Counted from the first letter of the stretch, positions 16,917 to 25,834 are shown. The stretch is DNA of 64,000 bases from BPGX01 sp035405785 (GCA_035405785.1 DAONJS010000005.1:112150-176149), one strand, 5' to 3'. Numbers and translations are program-made. The notes: generated by a model from the letters alone, not told the origin.

Positions 16917-18074
16917 TTATTCAACCCACGATTGATAATACTTTCCATCATCTACTTGAAGAGCATTTTCAGTAATCATTAAAGGACGGAAGGTATCTAT
17001 CATTACTGCTAATTCCTTAGTTTCTTTTTGCCCTATACTTCTTTCCATTGCTCCTGGTGCTGGGCCGTGTGGAATACCTTTTGGATGAAGTGTGATATGA
17101 CCTTGCTTGATATTGTTTCTACTCATAAAATCTCCATCAACATAATACAATACTTCATCGCTATCTATATTGGAATGATTGTAAGGTGCTGGAATTGCTT
17201 GCGGATGGAAATCATACAATCTTGGAACAAAAGAACAAACTACCAAAGCAGATGTTTCAAAAGTTTGATGAATAGGAGGTGGCATGTGCACTCTACCTAC
17301 TATTGGTTCAAAATTAAAAATTGAAAATCCCCAGGGATAATTGTAACCATCCCATCCAACTACATCAAATGGATGAGTAGCATACACAATTTCAAATATC
17401 TCGTTTTGCTTTTTTACTTTAATTAAAAAGTCGCCTTTCTCATCAACGGGATTTAAGTTTTGTGGAAGTTTATAATCTCTTTCACAGAATGGAGAGTGTT
17501 CTAATAATTGACCTACAGAGTTTTTGTATCTTTTTGGAGTATAAATTGGTTGATAACTTTCTAAATATAAGATTCTGTTTTCCGAAGTTTCAAAATGAAT
17601 TTGATAAATCATTCCTCTTGGAATAATTAAATAATCGCCGTATTCAAAAGGAATTTCTCCCATAAATGTTTTTAAAACGCCTTTACCTTTATGGATAAAC
17701 AAAAGTTCATCAGCATCTGCATTCTTGTAAAAATAATCAGTAACTGATTTTTTGGGAGCCGCTACTCCAATAATACAATCATTATTAAGCATTAAAGGTG
17801 TTCTACTTTCAAGATAATCATCTTTTGGTGCCACCTGAAATGTAGATAACAAAAGCGGTTTGATATTATTGGAAATAGCAATTTTTGGAACAATAGAATA
17901 GGATTTTAAAATTTGTTTTATCTGTGTGGGTCTGTGAATATGATACAATAAAGAAGACATACCTGAAAAACCTTCGGTACCAAATAATTGTTCGTAATAA
18001 TACTTTCCTGCAGGTGATTTGAAAACAGTGTGTCTTTTTGCAGGTATATTTCCTAGCTTATGATAGATTGGCAT
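16917..18074 (-). CDS. hmgA: Homogentisate 1,2-dioxygenase
   Basis: 385 residues. The N terminus (MPIYHKLGNIPAKRHTVFKS) and the blocks YEQLFGTEGFSGMSSLLYH, DFLIKVKKQNEIFEIVYATHPFDVVGWDGYNYPW and PPPIHQTFETSALVVCSF match HmgA. Iron ligands of the family fall in PPIHQTFE and PAPYNHSNIDSDEV. It opens the aromatic ring of homogentisate with O2 in tyrosine and phenylalanine breakdown. The ATG at 18074 follows a -7 box; the TTG five codons upstream is less likely. The rest of the pathway (fahA, maiA, hpd) is not adjacent. It shares its upstream palindrome with the nitrate genes, which is unexpected for an oxygenase. Confidence 0.9.
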   Translation of the reverse strand: MPIYHKLGNIPAKRHTVFKSPAGKYYYEQLFGTEGFSGMSSLLYHIHRPTQIKQILKSYSIVPKIAISNNIKPLLLSTFQVAPKDDYLESRTPLMLNNDCIIGVAAPKKSVTDYFYKNADADELLFIHKGKGVLKTFMGEIPFEYGDYLIIPRGMIYQIHFETSENRILYLESYQPIYTPKRYKNSVGQLLEHSPFCERDYKLPQNLNPVDEKGDFLIKVKKQNEIFEIVYATHPFDVVGWDGYNYPWGFSIFNFEPIVGRVHMPPPIHQTFETSALVVCSFVPRLYDFHPQAIPAPYNHSNIDSDEVLYYVDGDFMSRNNIKQGHITLHPKGIPHGPAPGAMERSIGQKETKELAVMIDTFRPLMITENALQVDDGKYYQSWVE

Positions 18075-18086
18075 AATTTTTTTGTG

Positions 18087-18142
18087 CAAATTTAAACAAT
18101 TGTATTTGATTGATAAGCATAAATAAATATGATTTTTGTCAT
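18087..18142 (-). promoter_or_regulatory. hmgA promoter with ATGA-N6-TCAT palindrome
   Basis: Minus-strand -7 box TAAATTTG at 18087-18094 and palindrome ATGATTTTTGTCAT at 18129-18142, 55 bp before the ATG. Nine of the ten bases in ATGATTTTT-TCAT context match the nar cytochrome site (only the base before TCAT differs). Confidence 0.6.
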
Positions 18143-18194
18143 AAAATTTGTATCGAAATTCAGATTAGAAATTATTCAGATAATATTTAGAAAA

Positions 18195-18659
18195 CTATTT
18201 TTGAATATCTTTCCATCTAACTACTTCTACTCCAAACTTTTTAAGAAATTCTACACCTTCTTCTGTTCCTATACCTTTGTATTCAGCATAACTATTTTTG
18301 TAAATGACTTTTTTAATACCTATACTGAATATTACTCTGGCACAGGCAATACAAGGTGCAAGTGTAACATAAAGGGTAGCCCCATTCATATCTACTTTAT
18401 TTTTTGCGGCATATAAAATAGCATTTTGTTCAGCGTGAAGTGCTAATGAACAACTTCCTTTACTATCACGGGGACAACCAGTTTCTGGCCATTCTTCATC
18501 ACAATTATGTGTTCCTGCCGGCGGTCCATTGTATCCTAATGATATTATTCTTGTATCTTTTGTCAAAACTGCACCCACTTTCATTTTTACACAATGAGAG
18601 CGAAGTGCTAATTGTTCTGCAAGGTTCATATAAATTTCATCAAAACTTGGTCTGTGCAT
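18195..18659 (-). CDS. dCMP deaminase family protein
   Basis: 154 residues with the zinc and catalytic signature of cytidine/deoxycytidylate deaminases: HAEQNAIL (zinc His and catalytic Glu) and PCIACARVI (two zinc Cys). The insert CDEEWPETGCPRDSKGSCSLALHAE, with extra cysteines and histidine, is typical of dCMP deaminase/ComEB forms that bind a second zinc. It converts dCMP to dUMP for thymidylate synthesis. A -7 box (TATCTTTG, minus strand, 18671-18678) precedes the ATG. It is divergent from the bactofilin gene. Confidence 0.88.
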   Translation of the reverse strand: MHRPSFDEIYMNLAEQLALRSHCVKMKVGAVLTKDTRIISLGYNGPPAGTHNCDEEWPETGCPRDSKGSCSLALHAEQNAILYAAKNKVDMNGATLYVTLAPCIACARVIFSIGIKKVIYKNSYAEYKGIGTEEGVEFLKKFGVEVVRWKDIQK

Positions 18660-18750
18660 TTTTTTGATGGCAAAGATAGTTTATTTATATTTTGTTTGTA
18701 AAATTGAAAAGTATATTGTAATTTCGTGCAGAAACATTAAAATGTAAAAT

Positions 18751-19149
18751 ATGTTTGGAAAAGATAATAAATTAATACATCATCATTTAGTTAATATAAT
18801 ACAACATCATACTGTTATTAATGGTGATGTAGAATGTAATGGTGATTTAAGATTAGATGGAATCATTAATGGAAATCTCAAAATATCAGGCAGATTGGTA
18901 ATGGGTGCAGAAGCCAAAATTGAAGGTGCTGTAGAATGCGAAAATGCTGAAATTTCTGGTAAAATAAAAGGTGATTTAAAAGTAAAAGGCACCTTGCATT
19001 TGAAAAAAAATTGTTTTGTAGAAGGAGATATATATACTAAAAAATTAGTAGTAGAATCTGATGCTGTATTTAATGGCAAATGTTTTATGAATACAACAGA
19101 TATTGATAAAAAACAAGTTGCAGAAAAAACAAAAGTAGCATCATTGTGA
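18751..19149 (+). CDS. Bactofilin (polymer-forming cytoskeletal protein)
   Basis: 132 residues. The centre is a right-handed beta-helix with repeated short hydrophobic-glycine turns (VNGDVECNGDLRLDGIINGN, GRLVMGAEAKIEGAVECENAEISG). Bactofilins assemble without nucleotide into filaments at the inner membrane and scaffold cell-wall or envelope machinery. A -7 box TAATTTCG lies at 18719-18726. The stop codon overlaps the GTG start of the next gene, so the two are co-translated. Confidence 0.9.
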   Translation: MFGKDNKLIHHHLVNIIQHHTVINGDVECNGDLRLDGIINGNLKISGRLVMGAEAKIEGAVECENAEISGKIKGDLKVKGTLHLKKNCFVEGDIYTKKLVVESDAVFNGKCFMNTTDIDKKQVAEKTKVASL

Positions 19150-19352
19150 ATAATTATATTAAATATACTCAAATAGGATTTCAAATGGCTATAGTGATTA
19201 CACTTGGTGCATTTGGTGGAAAAAAGTTAGATGAATACTTTAAACTCAATACTCCTGTATTTACTATTATTTTGTCTTTACTTTCAATAGCGGCTGCATT
19301 ATATTTAGCACTAAAAGATTTTATTTTTCCTAAAAAAGATAAAGATGATTGA
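19146..19352 (+). CDS. AtpZ/AtpI-family small membrane protein
   Basis: 68 residues with two membrane helices (about 10-24 and 35-55), the glycine-rich GAFGGKKLDEYF turn between them and a charged tail (FPKKDKDD). This is the AtpZ/AtpI pattern, linked in other bacteria to ATP-synthase c-ring assembly or Mg/Ca transport. The start is GTG at 19146, overlapping the bactofilin stop. In many Bacteroidota this pair precedes atpB; here no ATP synthase subunit follows. Confidence 0.75.
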   Translation: MNNYIKYTQIGFQMAIVITLGAFGGKKLDEYFKLNTPVFTIILSLLSIAAALYLALKDFIFPKKDKDD

Positions 19353-19734
19353 AAAATTTTTGAAAAACATGACAATAATTGGAATAATTTTATTCATCAT
19401 TTTTTTTGCTTATGTAAGTAGTTTTTTTTCGCCTGGATCTTTCAGAGAATATGATAAACCAACATTGATATTTTTAATTAGTATGTATGTTGCGTTTTAC
19501 ATTATACATTATTTTTTAGAAAACAGATTAACTGCAGAACAATTAGCAGGAAAGGATTTAGTGTTTTTGAGTTTAAAGTTTTTAATACAGATATTTTATG
19601 CAGCAATTAAGGCATACACAATAGCAGATATGAGGGATAAAAAGGACTTTTTAATTCATTTTTTAATATACGCAGTATTATTTTTCATACTTGATACTAT
19701 CATTTATTATCAAATGATTAAAAAAAATGGATAA
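19345..19734 (+). CDS. Unknown four-helix membrane protein
   Basis: 129 residues, with about four hydrophobic segments (near 8-27, 38-56, 68-84, 103-121). It overlaps the AtpZ-like gene by 8 bases and the DUF2452 gene by 8 bases, so it belongs to the same operon. Its place between AtpZ and where atpB would normally lie recalls a small membrane protein often found there in Bacteroidota. I do not recognise a named family. Confidence 0.65.
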   Translation: MIEKFLKNMTIIGIILFIIFFAYVSSFFSPGSFREYDKPTLIFLISMYVAFYIIHYFLENRLTAEQLAGKDLVFLSLKFLIQIFYAAIKAYTIADMRDKKDFLIHFLIYAVLFFILDTIIYYQMIKKNG

Positions 19735-20146
19735 TCCAATAGATAAAGATAAAACAACTGAAACACCTGGACTTATTGATTTTCCTCATCATATAGGAAG
19801 TGCTCCTATTATTAAAAATGATCCTGCTCTCATTAAGAGTAAATCAATGAGTGCAATGATTGAGCAAACAAATGCTCAATGGCAACAAATTCAACAACAA
19901 CTTGAGTTATTAAAACAACAGGCAGAAAAACTAAAAAAACGAATTGAATTTTCTGAAAGAATTTATAATGCTCAAATGAGTTTTGAACCAGTCATCGGAC
20001 ATATTTATTATTTATATCATAATCACAAAACTAATAATGATGTTTTAATGATGGTTCATCCTGATGAATGGAGAAGTATGCCTGAACATTTAGAATTTTT
20101 AGGTGGAGTGAAATTATTAGCAGATCATACATGGGAGTTAGTTTAG
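19727..20146 (+). CDS. DUF2452-family protein
   Basis: 139 residues, soluble, with no signal. The pattern matches the DUF2452 family found mostly in Bacteroidota: PGLIDFPHHIGSAPI near the start, a coiled-coil-like glutamine/leucine segment (about 46-75, QQIQQQLELLKQQAEKLKKR), then GHIYYLYHNHKTNNDVLMMVHPDEW. Function is unknown. It is the last gene of the bactofilin operon. Confidence 0.75.
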   Translation: MDNPIDKDKTTETPGLIDFPHHIGSAPIIKNDPALIKSKSMSAMIEQTNAQWQQIQQQLELLKQQAEKLKKRIEFSERIYNAQMSFEPVIGHIYYLYHNHKTNNDVLMMVHPDEWRSMPEHLEFLGGVKLLADHTWELV

Positions 20147-20160
20147 TTGTTAGTTTTAAG

Positions 20161-20204
20161 TGCCGACGCTGTCAGTCGGCATTCTGATATTCATCGTCAG
20201 CATT
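20161..20204 (+). repeat. Double-hairpin dispersed repeat, copy 2 (degenerate)
   Basis: First stem GCCGAC/GTCGGC is intact (20162-20167 with 20175-20180). In the second stem (20181-20188 with 20197-20204) two of eight positions have changed relative to copy 1, weakening it. Confidence 0.7.
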
Positions 20205-20232
20205 TTGAGTTTATCAATGCTCAATGTTCAAT

Positions 20233-20276
20233 GTGCCGACGCTGTAGGTCGGCATGCTGACCGTTAGCGTCAGCAT
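20233..20276 (+). repeat. Double-hairpin dispersed repeat, copy 3
   Basis: Both stems are intact: TGCCGAC with GTCGGCA (20234-20240, 20248-20254) and ATGCTGAC with GTCAGCAT (20254-20261, 20269-20276). It lies 30 bp before the end of the convergent subtilase gene, so it may also act as a terminator. Confidence 0.75.
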
Positions 20277-20305
20277 TTCATTCTTCACTATTCACTTTTC
20301 TCTTT

Positions 20306-21910
20306 TTACTCTTTAATAATTTTTTGACAATACTTTTTATCACTATCAAAATAAATGGTGAGAAAATAAATTCCTTTTGAAAATTTATCTAAACTGATTT
20401 CAACGGATATATCATTACAATTTTTATCAATTATTTTTTCTCCTAACAAATTATAAATTTCAATTTTATTAATTTGAAAATATGAAGTAACAAATAATTT
20501 GTCTGAAAATGGATTAGGATAAACTTTGATGTTATTTGAATGATCAAATTTTTCCACATCTGTGAATGCACCACAAAAATCAGGTATTCCCCAACCGATA
20601 GAATTATTTGGAGATGATGAATTACTGCTATATTGTTTGATGAGATTAAGCAATTGAATATTTGTGAGATTTGGTTTTGCCTGCCATAAACATGCTGCCG
20701 CACCCGCAATTATTGGACTTGCAAATGAAGTTCCATTTCCATTAAAAACAAAACCGCCTGGTGAAGCAATAGTTGCATTAACGCCCATTGCACATACATC
20801 AGGTTTAATTCTTCCATCTGATGTAGGCCCGTGACTGCTGAAACTCCCAACAACTCCATTTACATCTACTGCACCGACAGTGCATACACTATCAGCATCT
20901 GCTGGAGTTGAAATATAATACCACGAACTGCTACCTTCATTACCTGCTGAAACAGTTACAAATATCCCTTTTCTTGCAGCCATTCTTGCAGCAATTGCAA
21001 TAGGTGTTGTTTTGCCATTCATCATACTATATGTATGATTGTATGTGCTGTTATCAAAAGTTGTGTAACCAAGTGATGTGTTGATTACATCTGCACCTGC
21101 ACTATCTGCAAACTCTGCGGCTCTAATCCAGTAATATTCTTCAACTGGCGATTCTGAACTGACATCTTCTGAACGCAGCAACCAGTAGGATGCTTTTGGA
21201 GCAGTACCTATCATATTTCCATTTGACAATGCCGCCATAGTTGATAATACATAAGCCCCGTGTGAATCATCTTCATAAACCATTGTGTCGCCTGTAACAA
21301 AATCTCTTGTGCCTAATAATCTGCCTTGTTGAAATAAACTATCAAACACTGGATTATTCTGAACATTATAAAATCCATCATCAATAACTGCAATAATCAT
21401 ACCTTCGCCTCTATATCCTGCATTGTGTAAGCATTCCAAATTTATCTGATGAATTTGATCATAACTATTTCCATAATTGTAAGAATAGGTCTTAGCTGAA
21501 GGTTGATTAAAAATTTGTTGAGATGAATCAATTGGATTTATATGAACCGAAAAATTAAGTGGTTGAACTGATTGAACATAAGTATAAGATTGAATGACTG
21601 TAAGTGCAGTAGTGTTGGTAGTTTGAACAATAACTCCATTTAACCATTTAATACGATGTAAAACATTTACCCCAGTTAAACTATTTATTTGATTAACATA
21701 AGAAGGAGTTACAGGAAGGTCAGAATAATCAATTGGAATAGATTGATTGATTCTGCGTTGAATAGCTTTTGGAGAGAGAAATGCAGAAGGGTTAGAGATA
21801 GAATATCCATTATTGTTTTTATTTTTGAATGCAATAAAATATCTGTTTGTTTGACTATAAAAATTTTGTATGTAAAAAGAAATAAAAATTAAAATGAATA
21901 AATTTTTCAT
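20306..21910 (-). CDS. Secreted S8 subtilisin-like serine protease with T9SS type A tail
   Basis: 534 residues from ATG 21910, which gives the signal peptide MKNLFILIFISFYIQNFYSQ and lies just after a -7 box (TATCTTTG, minus strand, 21925-21932). The catalytic triad is visible: Asp in IIAVIDDGFY, His in DDSHGAYVLS, Ser in NGTSFASPIIAGAA. An inhibitor-like propeptide precedes it. The last 75 residues are a T9SS type A sorting domain (VYPNPFSDKLFV ... LGEKIIDK ... KGIYFLTI), so the enzyme is probably exported across the outer membrane and anchored or released. An in-frame ATG at 22003 would add 31 residues that merely translate an AGTGAA repeat tract. Confidence 0.93.
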   Translation of the reverse strand: MKNLFILIFISFYIQNFYSQTNRYFIAFKNKNNNGYSISNPSAFLSPKAIQRRINQSIPIDYSDLPVTPSYVNQINSLTGVNVLHRIKWLNGVIVQTTNTTALTVIQSYTYVQSVQPLNFSVHINPIDSSQQIFNQPSAKTYSYNYGNSYDQIHQINLECLHNAGYRGEGMIIAVIDDGFYNVQNNPVFDSLFQQGRLLGTRDFVTGDTMVYEDDSHGAYVLSTMAALSNGNMIGTAPKASYWLLRSEDVSSESPVEEYYWIRAAEFADSAGADVINTSLGYTTFDNSTYNHTYSMMNGKTTPIAIAARMAARKGIFVTVSAGNEGSSSWYYISTPADADSVCTVGAVDVNGVVGSFSSHGPTSDGRIKPDVCAMGVNATIASPGGFVFNGNGTSFASPIIAGAAACLWQAKPNLTNIQLLNLIKQYSSNSSSPNNSIGWGIPDFCGAFTDVEKFDHSNNIKVYPNPFSDKLFVTSYFQINKIEIYNLLGEKIIDKNCNDISVEISLDKFSKGIYFLTIYFDSDKKYCQKIIKE

Positions 21911-21948
21911 AAAAAATATTTGCTCAAAGATAGGGAAAATTTGAGTAG

Positions 21949-22000
21949 AAGTGAATAGTGAATAGTGAAAAACGAAAAGTGAAAAACGAAAAGTGAAAAA
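21949..22000 (+). repeat. AGTGAA/CGAAAAGTGAAAAA simple repeat tract
   Basis: Low-complexity tract made of AGTGAATAGTGAA and AAAAACGAAAAGTG units between the lipoprotein gene and the subtilase promoter. Related tracts occur at 20284-20300, 39372-39399, 41586-41608, 44965-44983 and 46464-46480, mostly in the opposite orientation. Confidence 0.7.
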
Positions 22001-22017
22001 CAAAAAAATTTAGAGTA

Positions 22018-22857
22018 CTATTGAATAATACCTTTTGCTATATTAGTTTTTAGTTCAATGAGCAAATTTTTCTTTCTTTCATTTAGAATGGCTTGTTTTA
22101 TTTTTTCCTGCTCATAAGCTATTGGTGAATATTCATCTTTAACTTTTATATCTTTAATAACAAGGTAATAATAATTTTCACCATCTTTCCATTCCATTAT
22201 TTTTCCTTTATTTAATCTGTTTATGTCATAATTTTTTAATGCAGGAATTTCTTTTGTTACATCATCCCATTTTAACCATAAACTATCTTCAATAAAATAA
22301 CTCATTGCTCTTTCAATAATAAAAGTTGTGAGTTTGTTTTTATCCTTTGATTTTAAAAGTAGTTGCTTAAACTCATTGATTTCTTTATCATTATCTTTTA
22401 ATTTGACATAAAAAATTTGCAAGATATTATTTGAAAGTTTAAAAGCACTTTTATTTTTCTGATAATATTCTACAACTTCTTGATATGAAACCGAAGTGTC
22501 TAAATTTTCTTTTAAATAATTTTGAATGTATTTGGTAATATAATACTGCTTTTTGCTTTTGCTTATGATTTGTTCTAACTCCTCTTCATCAATACTGATA
22601 TTATTTTTGGCTTCTTCATATAATGCTTGTTCCAGTTTCCATTCCTGTATATATTTTTCCACAATAAAAGCACTATCTTTTTTATTGACATTTTGAATAA
22701 TACTATTTAATTCATCTGATGCTAAACATTCCTTTTTATATTGAGCAATACATTTTTTTTCTTTTTTTTGTGAGATAGAAAAATTATCACATCCCTCAAT
22801 TCCAAGGAATAAAGCAAATAAAAAACTTATTTTGTATATATGAAATTTAAGACGCAA
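22018..22857 (-). CDS. Putative periplasmic chaperone lipoprotein (SurA/PpiD-like)
   Basis: 279 residues. The N terminus is a hydrophobic signal ending in LFLGIEGC, a plausible but non-ideal lipobox, so the protein is probably lipidated. The body is strongly helical and charged with the layout of SurA/PpiD N-terminal chaperone domains (VEKYIQEWKLEQALYEEAK ... VSYQEVVEYYQKNKSAFKL). No intact parvulin domain is evident. It starts 3 bases after clpP ends, so it is co-transcribed with it. A role in outer-membrane protein folding is inferred. Confidence 0.6.
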   Translation of the reverse strand: MRLKFHIYKISFLFALFLGIEGCDNFSISQKKEKKCIAQYKKECLASDELNSIIQNVNKKDSAFIVEKYIQEWKLEQALYEEAKNNISIDEEELEQIISKSKKQYYITKYIQNYLKENLDTSVSYQEVVEYYQKNKSAFKLSNNILQIFYVKLKDNDKEINEFKQLLLKSKDKNKLTTFIIERAMSYFIEDSLWLKWDDVTKEIPALKNYDINRLNKGKIMEWKDGENYYYLVIKDIKVKDEYSPIAYEQEKIKQAILNERKKNLLIELKTNIAKGIIQ

Positions 22858-22860
22858 ATT

Positions 22861-23541
22861 TTACACGCCTTTTTTGCCTGCAAGAACTTCATCAATCATT
22901 CCGTATTCTTTAGATTCTTCTGCTGTCATCCAATAATCTCTGTCTGCATCTTTCCAAATTTTTTCATAAGGTTGTCCTGAATGATAAGCAATGATTTCGT
23001 ATAATTCTTTTTTCAGTTTTTGAATTTCGCGGGCAGTGATTTCAATATCAGATGCCTGACCTTCTGCTCCACCTAATGGCTGATGAATCATTATACGAGA
23101 GTGTTTAAGTGCGGCTCTTTTGCCTTTTGTGCCTGCACATTGAAGCACTGCTCCCATACTTGCAGCAATACCCGTGCATACAGTAGAAATATCTGGCTTT
23201 ACAAACTGCATTGTGTCATAAATGCCCAAGCCCGCATATACAGATCCGCCAGGGCTATTGATGTAAATAGTGATATCTTTTTTGGCGTCTACAGATTCTA
23301 AAAACAACAATTGTGCTTCTACGATATTGGCTACTTGATCATCAATACCAGTGCCTAAAAAGATAATTCTGTCCATCATCAATCTTGAAAACACATCCAT
23401 TTGTGCTACATTTAATTGACGCTCCTCAATAATATATGGCGTCATAGAAGCATTAAAACGAGATTGATAACGATGTAAATTTAAACTGCTGATGCCTCTG
23501 TGTTTAACTGCATATTTGTAAAATTCATCTTTTTTAAACAT
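22861..23541 (-). CDS. clpP: ClpP, ATP-dependent Clp protease proteolytic subunit
   Basis: 226 residues with the serine-protease triad of ClpP: S128 in GIAASMGAVLQCAG, H153 in RIMIHQPLGG, and Asp in KDADRDYWMT (about 198). YINSPGGSVYAGLGIYDT is the family oxyanion-loop signature. ClpP forms the double-heptameric chamber used by ClpX or ClpA-type unfoldases; clpX is not adjacent here. The N-terminal stretch before the usual MTPYIIEE core is about 30 residues longer than in E. coli. Confidence 0.96.
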   Translation of the reverse strand: MFKKDEFYKYAVKHRGISSLNLHRYQSRFNASMTPYIIEERQLNVAQMDVFSRLMMDRIIFLGTGIDDQVANIVEAQLLFLESVDAKKDITIYINSPGGSVYAGLGIYDTMQFVKPDISTVCTGIAASMGAVLQCAGTKGKRAALKHSRIMIHQPLGGAEGQASDIEITAREIQKLKKELYEIIAYHSGQPYEKIWKDADRDYWMTAEESKEYGMIDEVLAGKKGV

Positions 23542-23656
23542 AAAAAATTTTTGTGGGCAAACATAATCATAATGTTTGTATGCAACAATAGATTTTTAAA
23601 TTATTGTTTTTATATCCAAAAATTTTTATTGACTGATTTTCAAATAAAAATTTTAG

Positions 23657-23664
23657 TATATTCG
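23657..23664 (+). promoter_or_regulatory. -7 promoter element for ppiD
   Basis: TATATTCG, one mismatch from TAnnTTTG, 19 bases before the ppiD ATG. A TTG lies about 28 bases upstream, where the -33 element is expected. Confidence 0.5.
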
Positions 23665-23682
23665 CCGCCTTAAAATTGATTT

Positions 23683-25830
23683 ATGAGCGTTTTAGAAAGT
23701 ATTAGAAAAAGAACAGGATTATTAGTAGGATTAACAGGTTTAGCTTTGCTAATCTTTATTTTAGAAGCATTATTAGGTTCTGGCAGAAGTATTTTTACTT
23801 CAGAAGAAAGAACCGTTGGTGTAATCAACGGCGATAAAATTGATTATCTGGATTTTCAAAATCTCGTCAATCAGCAAATTAATAACATTATGCAAATGAA
23901 TCCAAACGCCAACATTGACGAGAATATGAAAAAAAATATCATTGAAAATGTTTGGACACAACTTATTAATGAAAAAGTAATTTATCCTCAATATCAAAAA
24001 GCTGGTATTGGTGTTAGCGATGAAGAATTATTTTATTTAATGCTTGTAGAACCACATCAACTTATTTTGCAACAACTCACAGATCAAAAAACTGGTAAAA
24101 TTTATGAAGGTTTTGCTAATCCTGATGGTTCATTAGATACAAGAAAATTACAAATGTGGGTAAATCAAATGAATCCTGATCAGGAAAGATTCTGGAAAAG
24201 TTTAGAAAAAGCTATTACTGATTACAGAAAAGCCGAAAAATATTCTGCTTTGATTAAAAAATCTTTATATACACCTAAATTTTGGGCAGAAATTGTCAAT
24301 AAAGAAACTAATAATAAAATGGATGTAACTTTTGCAATAAAAAAATACGATGCCATAAAAGATAATGAAGTTTCTTATACAGACAGCGATTTAGAAAAAT
24401 ATTACAATGCTCATTCTTATGAGTTTTACAATCCTATCACTACTCGCGTAGTAGAATATGTAAGCTTTGATGTTATTCCAACTGAAGAAGATGTAAAAGC
24501 CATTGAAAAGGAAATGAAAGATATTGCTGAAAAATTCAAACAAACTTCTCAAAAAGAAGATTCTACTTTTATTGCAGAAAATAATGAAGGCGGAGAAATG
24601 TTGATTAACAATTTTACCAAAAAAACACTTGTAGTACCTGATAGTACATTTTTTGATAAAGAACCAGGGTATGTGGCTGGCCCGTTTATGGAAGGAAATT
24701 ACTTTAAAATTTACAAACTCATATCAAAACACGAAGTGGCCGATTCTGCAAGAGTAAGACATATTTTAATTGGTTTTAATGATGTTCGCACCAATAAACA
24801 AAGAACTAAAGAAAGAGCCAAAGCCATTGCAGATAGTTTGCTTGCTCTTATCAAAGATAAAAAAGTAAGTTTTGATACACTTGTAAAAACAGTTTCTGAC
24901 GACCCAGGTTCTATTGATAAAGGTGGTGATTACGGATGGTTTAATGAAACAACAGGATTTGTAGAACCATTCAAAAACGCAGGATTGATGGGTAAAAAAG
25001 GTGATATATCAGTAGTTGAAACACAATTTGGTTATCATATTATTGAAGTATTAGATGTATCTAAAGATAAACATTTAAGTTACAGAGTAGGACAAATTTA
25101 TCGTGAAATTTCCCCAAGTTCTGAAACTACTAATAAATATTATTCAGAAGCCGCATCTTTTGCAGGAACATATAATACCGCTGATGCATTTGATAAAGGT
25201 GTAGAAAAATTAAAACTAACTAAAAGAATTTTAGAAAATATCCACGAAGGAGATAACTATTTACCCGGTTTAGAAAATGCGAAAGAATTTTCAAGATGGG
25301 TGTATAAAGCTAACAAAGGCGATGTTTCTCCTGTGTTTGAATTCAAAAATAAATATATTGTAGCTAAAGTAACACAAATCAGAAACAAAGGCATTCTTCC
25401 ATTTGATGAAGTAAAATACGAAGTAACTGCAAGAGTTATTCGTGATAAAAAAGCAGAGAAATTATTACAAGAGTTTTCTGCACATCAATCAAAAGATATT
25501 ACTTCTCTTGCGAACGCTTTGAATATCTCTACTCAAAAACAAGAAGGTTTAACCTTTAATTCTTTTAATGTTTTTGGCATTGGCAGAGAAGATGCTTTGA
25601 TTGGAACATCTTATGCTTTACCTTTGAACAAATTGTCTTCTCCTGTAAAAGGTGAAAATGGCGTTTTTGTTGTTATCAAAACAAATGAAAAAATGGAAAA
25701 TGCTACCGATATTAAAATGCTACAGCAACAAAATAATCAAATGCTTGGTTCTCGTGCAGAATACGAAGTATATAATGCTCTTAAAGAAAAAGCAGGTATA
25801 GAAGACCACAAAGGAAAATTTGATTTTTAG
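23683..25830 (+). CDS. ppiD: PpiD-like membrane-anchored peptidyl-prolyl isomerase
   Basis: 715 residues. A single N-terminal membrane helix (about 12-32, LLVGLTGLALLIFILEALLG) is followed by a SurA-N-like chaperone region (VGVINGDKIDYLDFQNLVN) and a parvulin domain at about 355-460 (ARVRHILIGF, DPGSIDKGGDYGWF, GYHIIEVLD). A second, degenerate parvulin-like part follows. The protein would sit in the inner membrane facing the periplasm and assist folding of exported proteins. It is divergent from clpP and the chaperone lipoprotein. Confidence 0.9.
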   Translation: MSVLESIRKRTGLLVGLTGLALLIFILEALLGSGRSIFTSEERTVGVINGDKIDYLDFQNLVNQQINNIMQMNPNANIDENMKKNIIENVWTQLINEKVIYPQYQKAGIGVSDEELFYLMLVEPHQLILQQLTDQKTGKIYEGFANPDGSLDTRKLQMWVNQMNPDQERFWKSLEKAITDYRKAEKYSALIKKSLYTPKFWAEIVNKETNNKMDVTFAIKKYDAIKDNEVSYTDSDLEKYYNAHSYEFYNPITTRVVEYVSFDVIPTEEDVKAIEKEMKDIAEKFKQTSQKEDSTFIAENNEGGEMLINNFTKKTLVVPDSTFFDKEPGYVAGPFMEGNYFKIYKLISKHEVADSARVRHILIGFNDVRTNKQRTKERAKAIADSLLALIKDKKVSFDTLVKTVSDDPGSIDKGGDYGWFNETTGFVEPFKNAGLMGKKGDISVVETQFGYHIIEVLDVSKDKHLSYRVGQIYREISPSSETTNKYYSEAASFAGTYNTADAFDKGVEKLKLTKRILENIHEGDNYLPGLENAKEFSRWVYKANKGDVSPVFEFKNKYIVAKVTQIRNKGILPFDEVKYEVTARVIRDKKAEKLLQEFSAHQSKDITSLANALNISTQKQEGLTFNSFNVFGIGREDALIGTSYALPLNKLSSPVKGENGVFVVIKTNEKMENATDIKMLQQQNNQMLGSRAEYEVYNALKEKAGIEDHKGKFDF

Positions 25831-25834
25831 TATT

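Noticed and set aside
16051..20276. Possible CRISPR array from repeated stem-loop units
   Set aside because: Units are not evenly spaced, no spacers of constant length lie between them and no cas genes are present.
21911..22003. Extension of the subtilase start to the in-frame ATG at 22003
   Set aside because: The added residues translate an AGTGAA repeat, and a -7 box lies between that ATG and the one at 21910.
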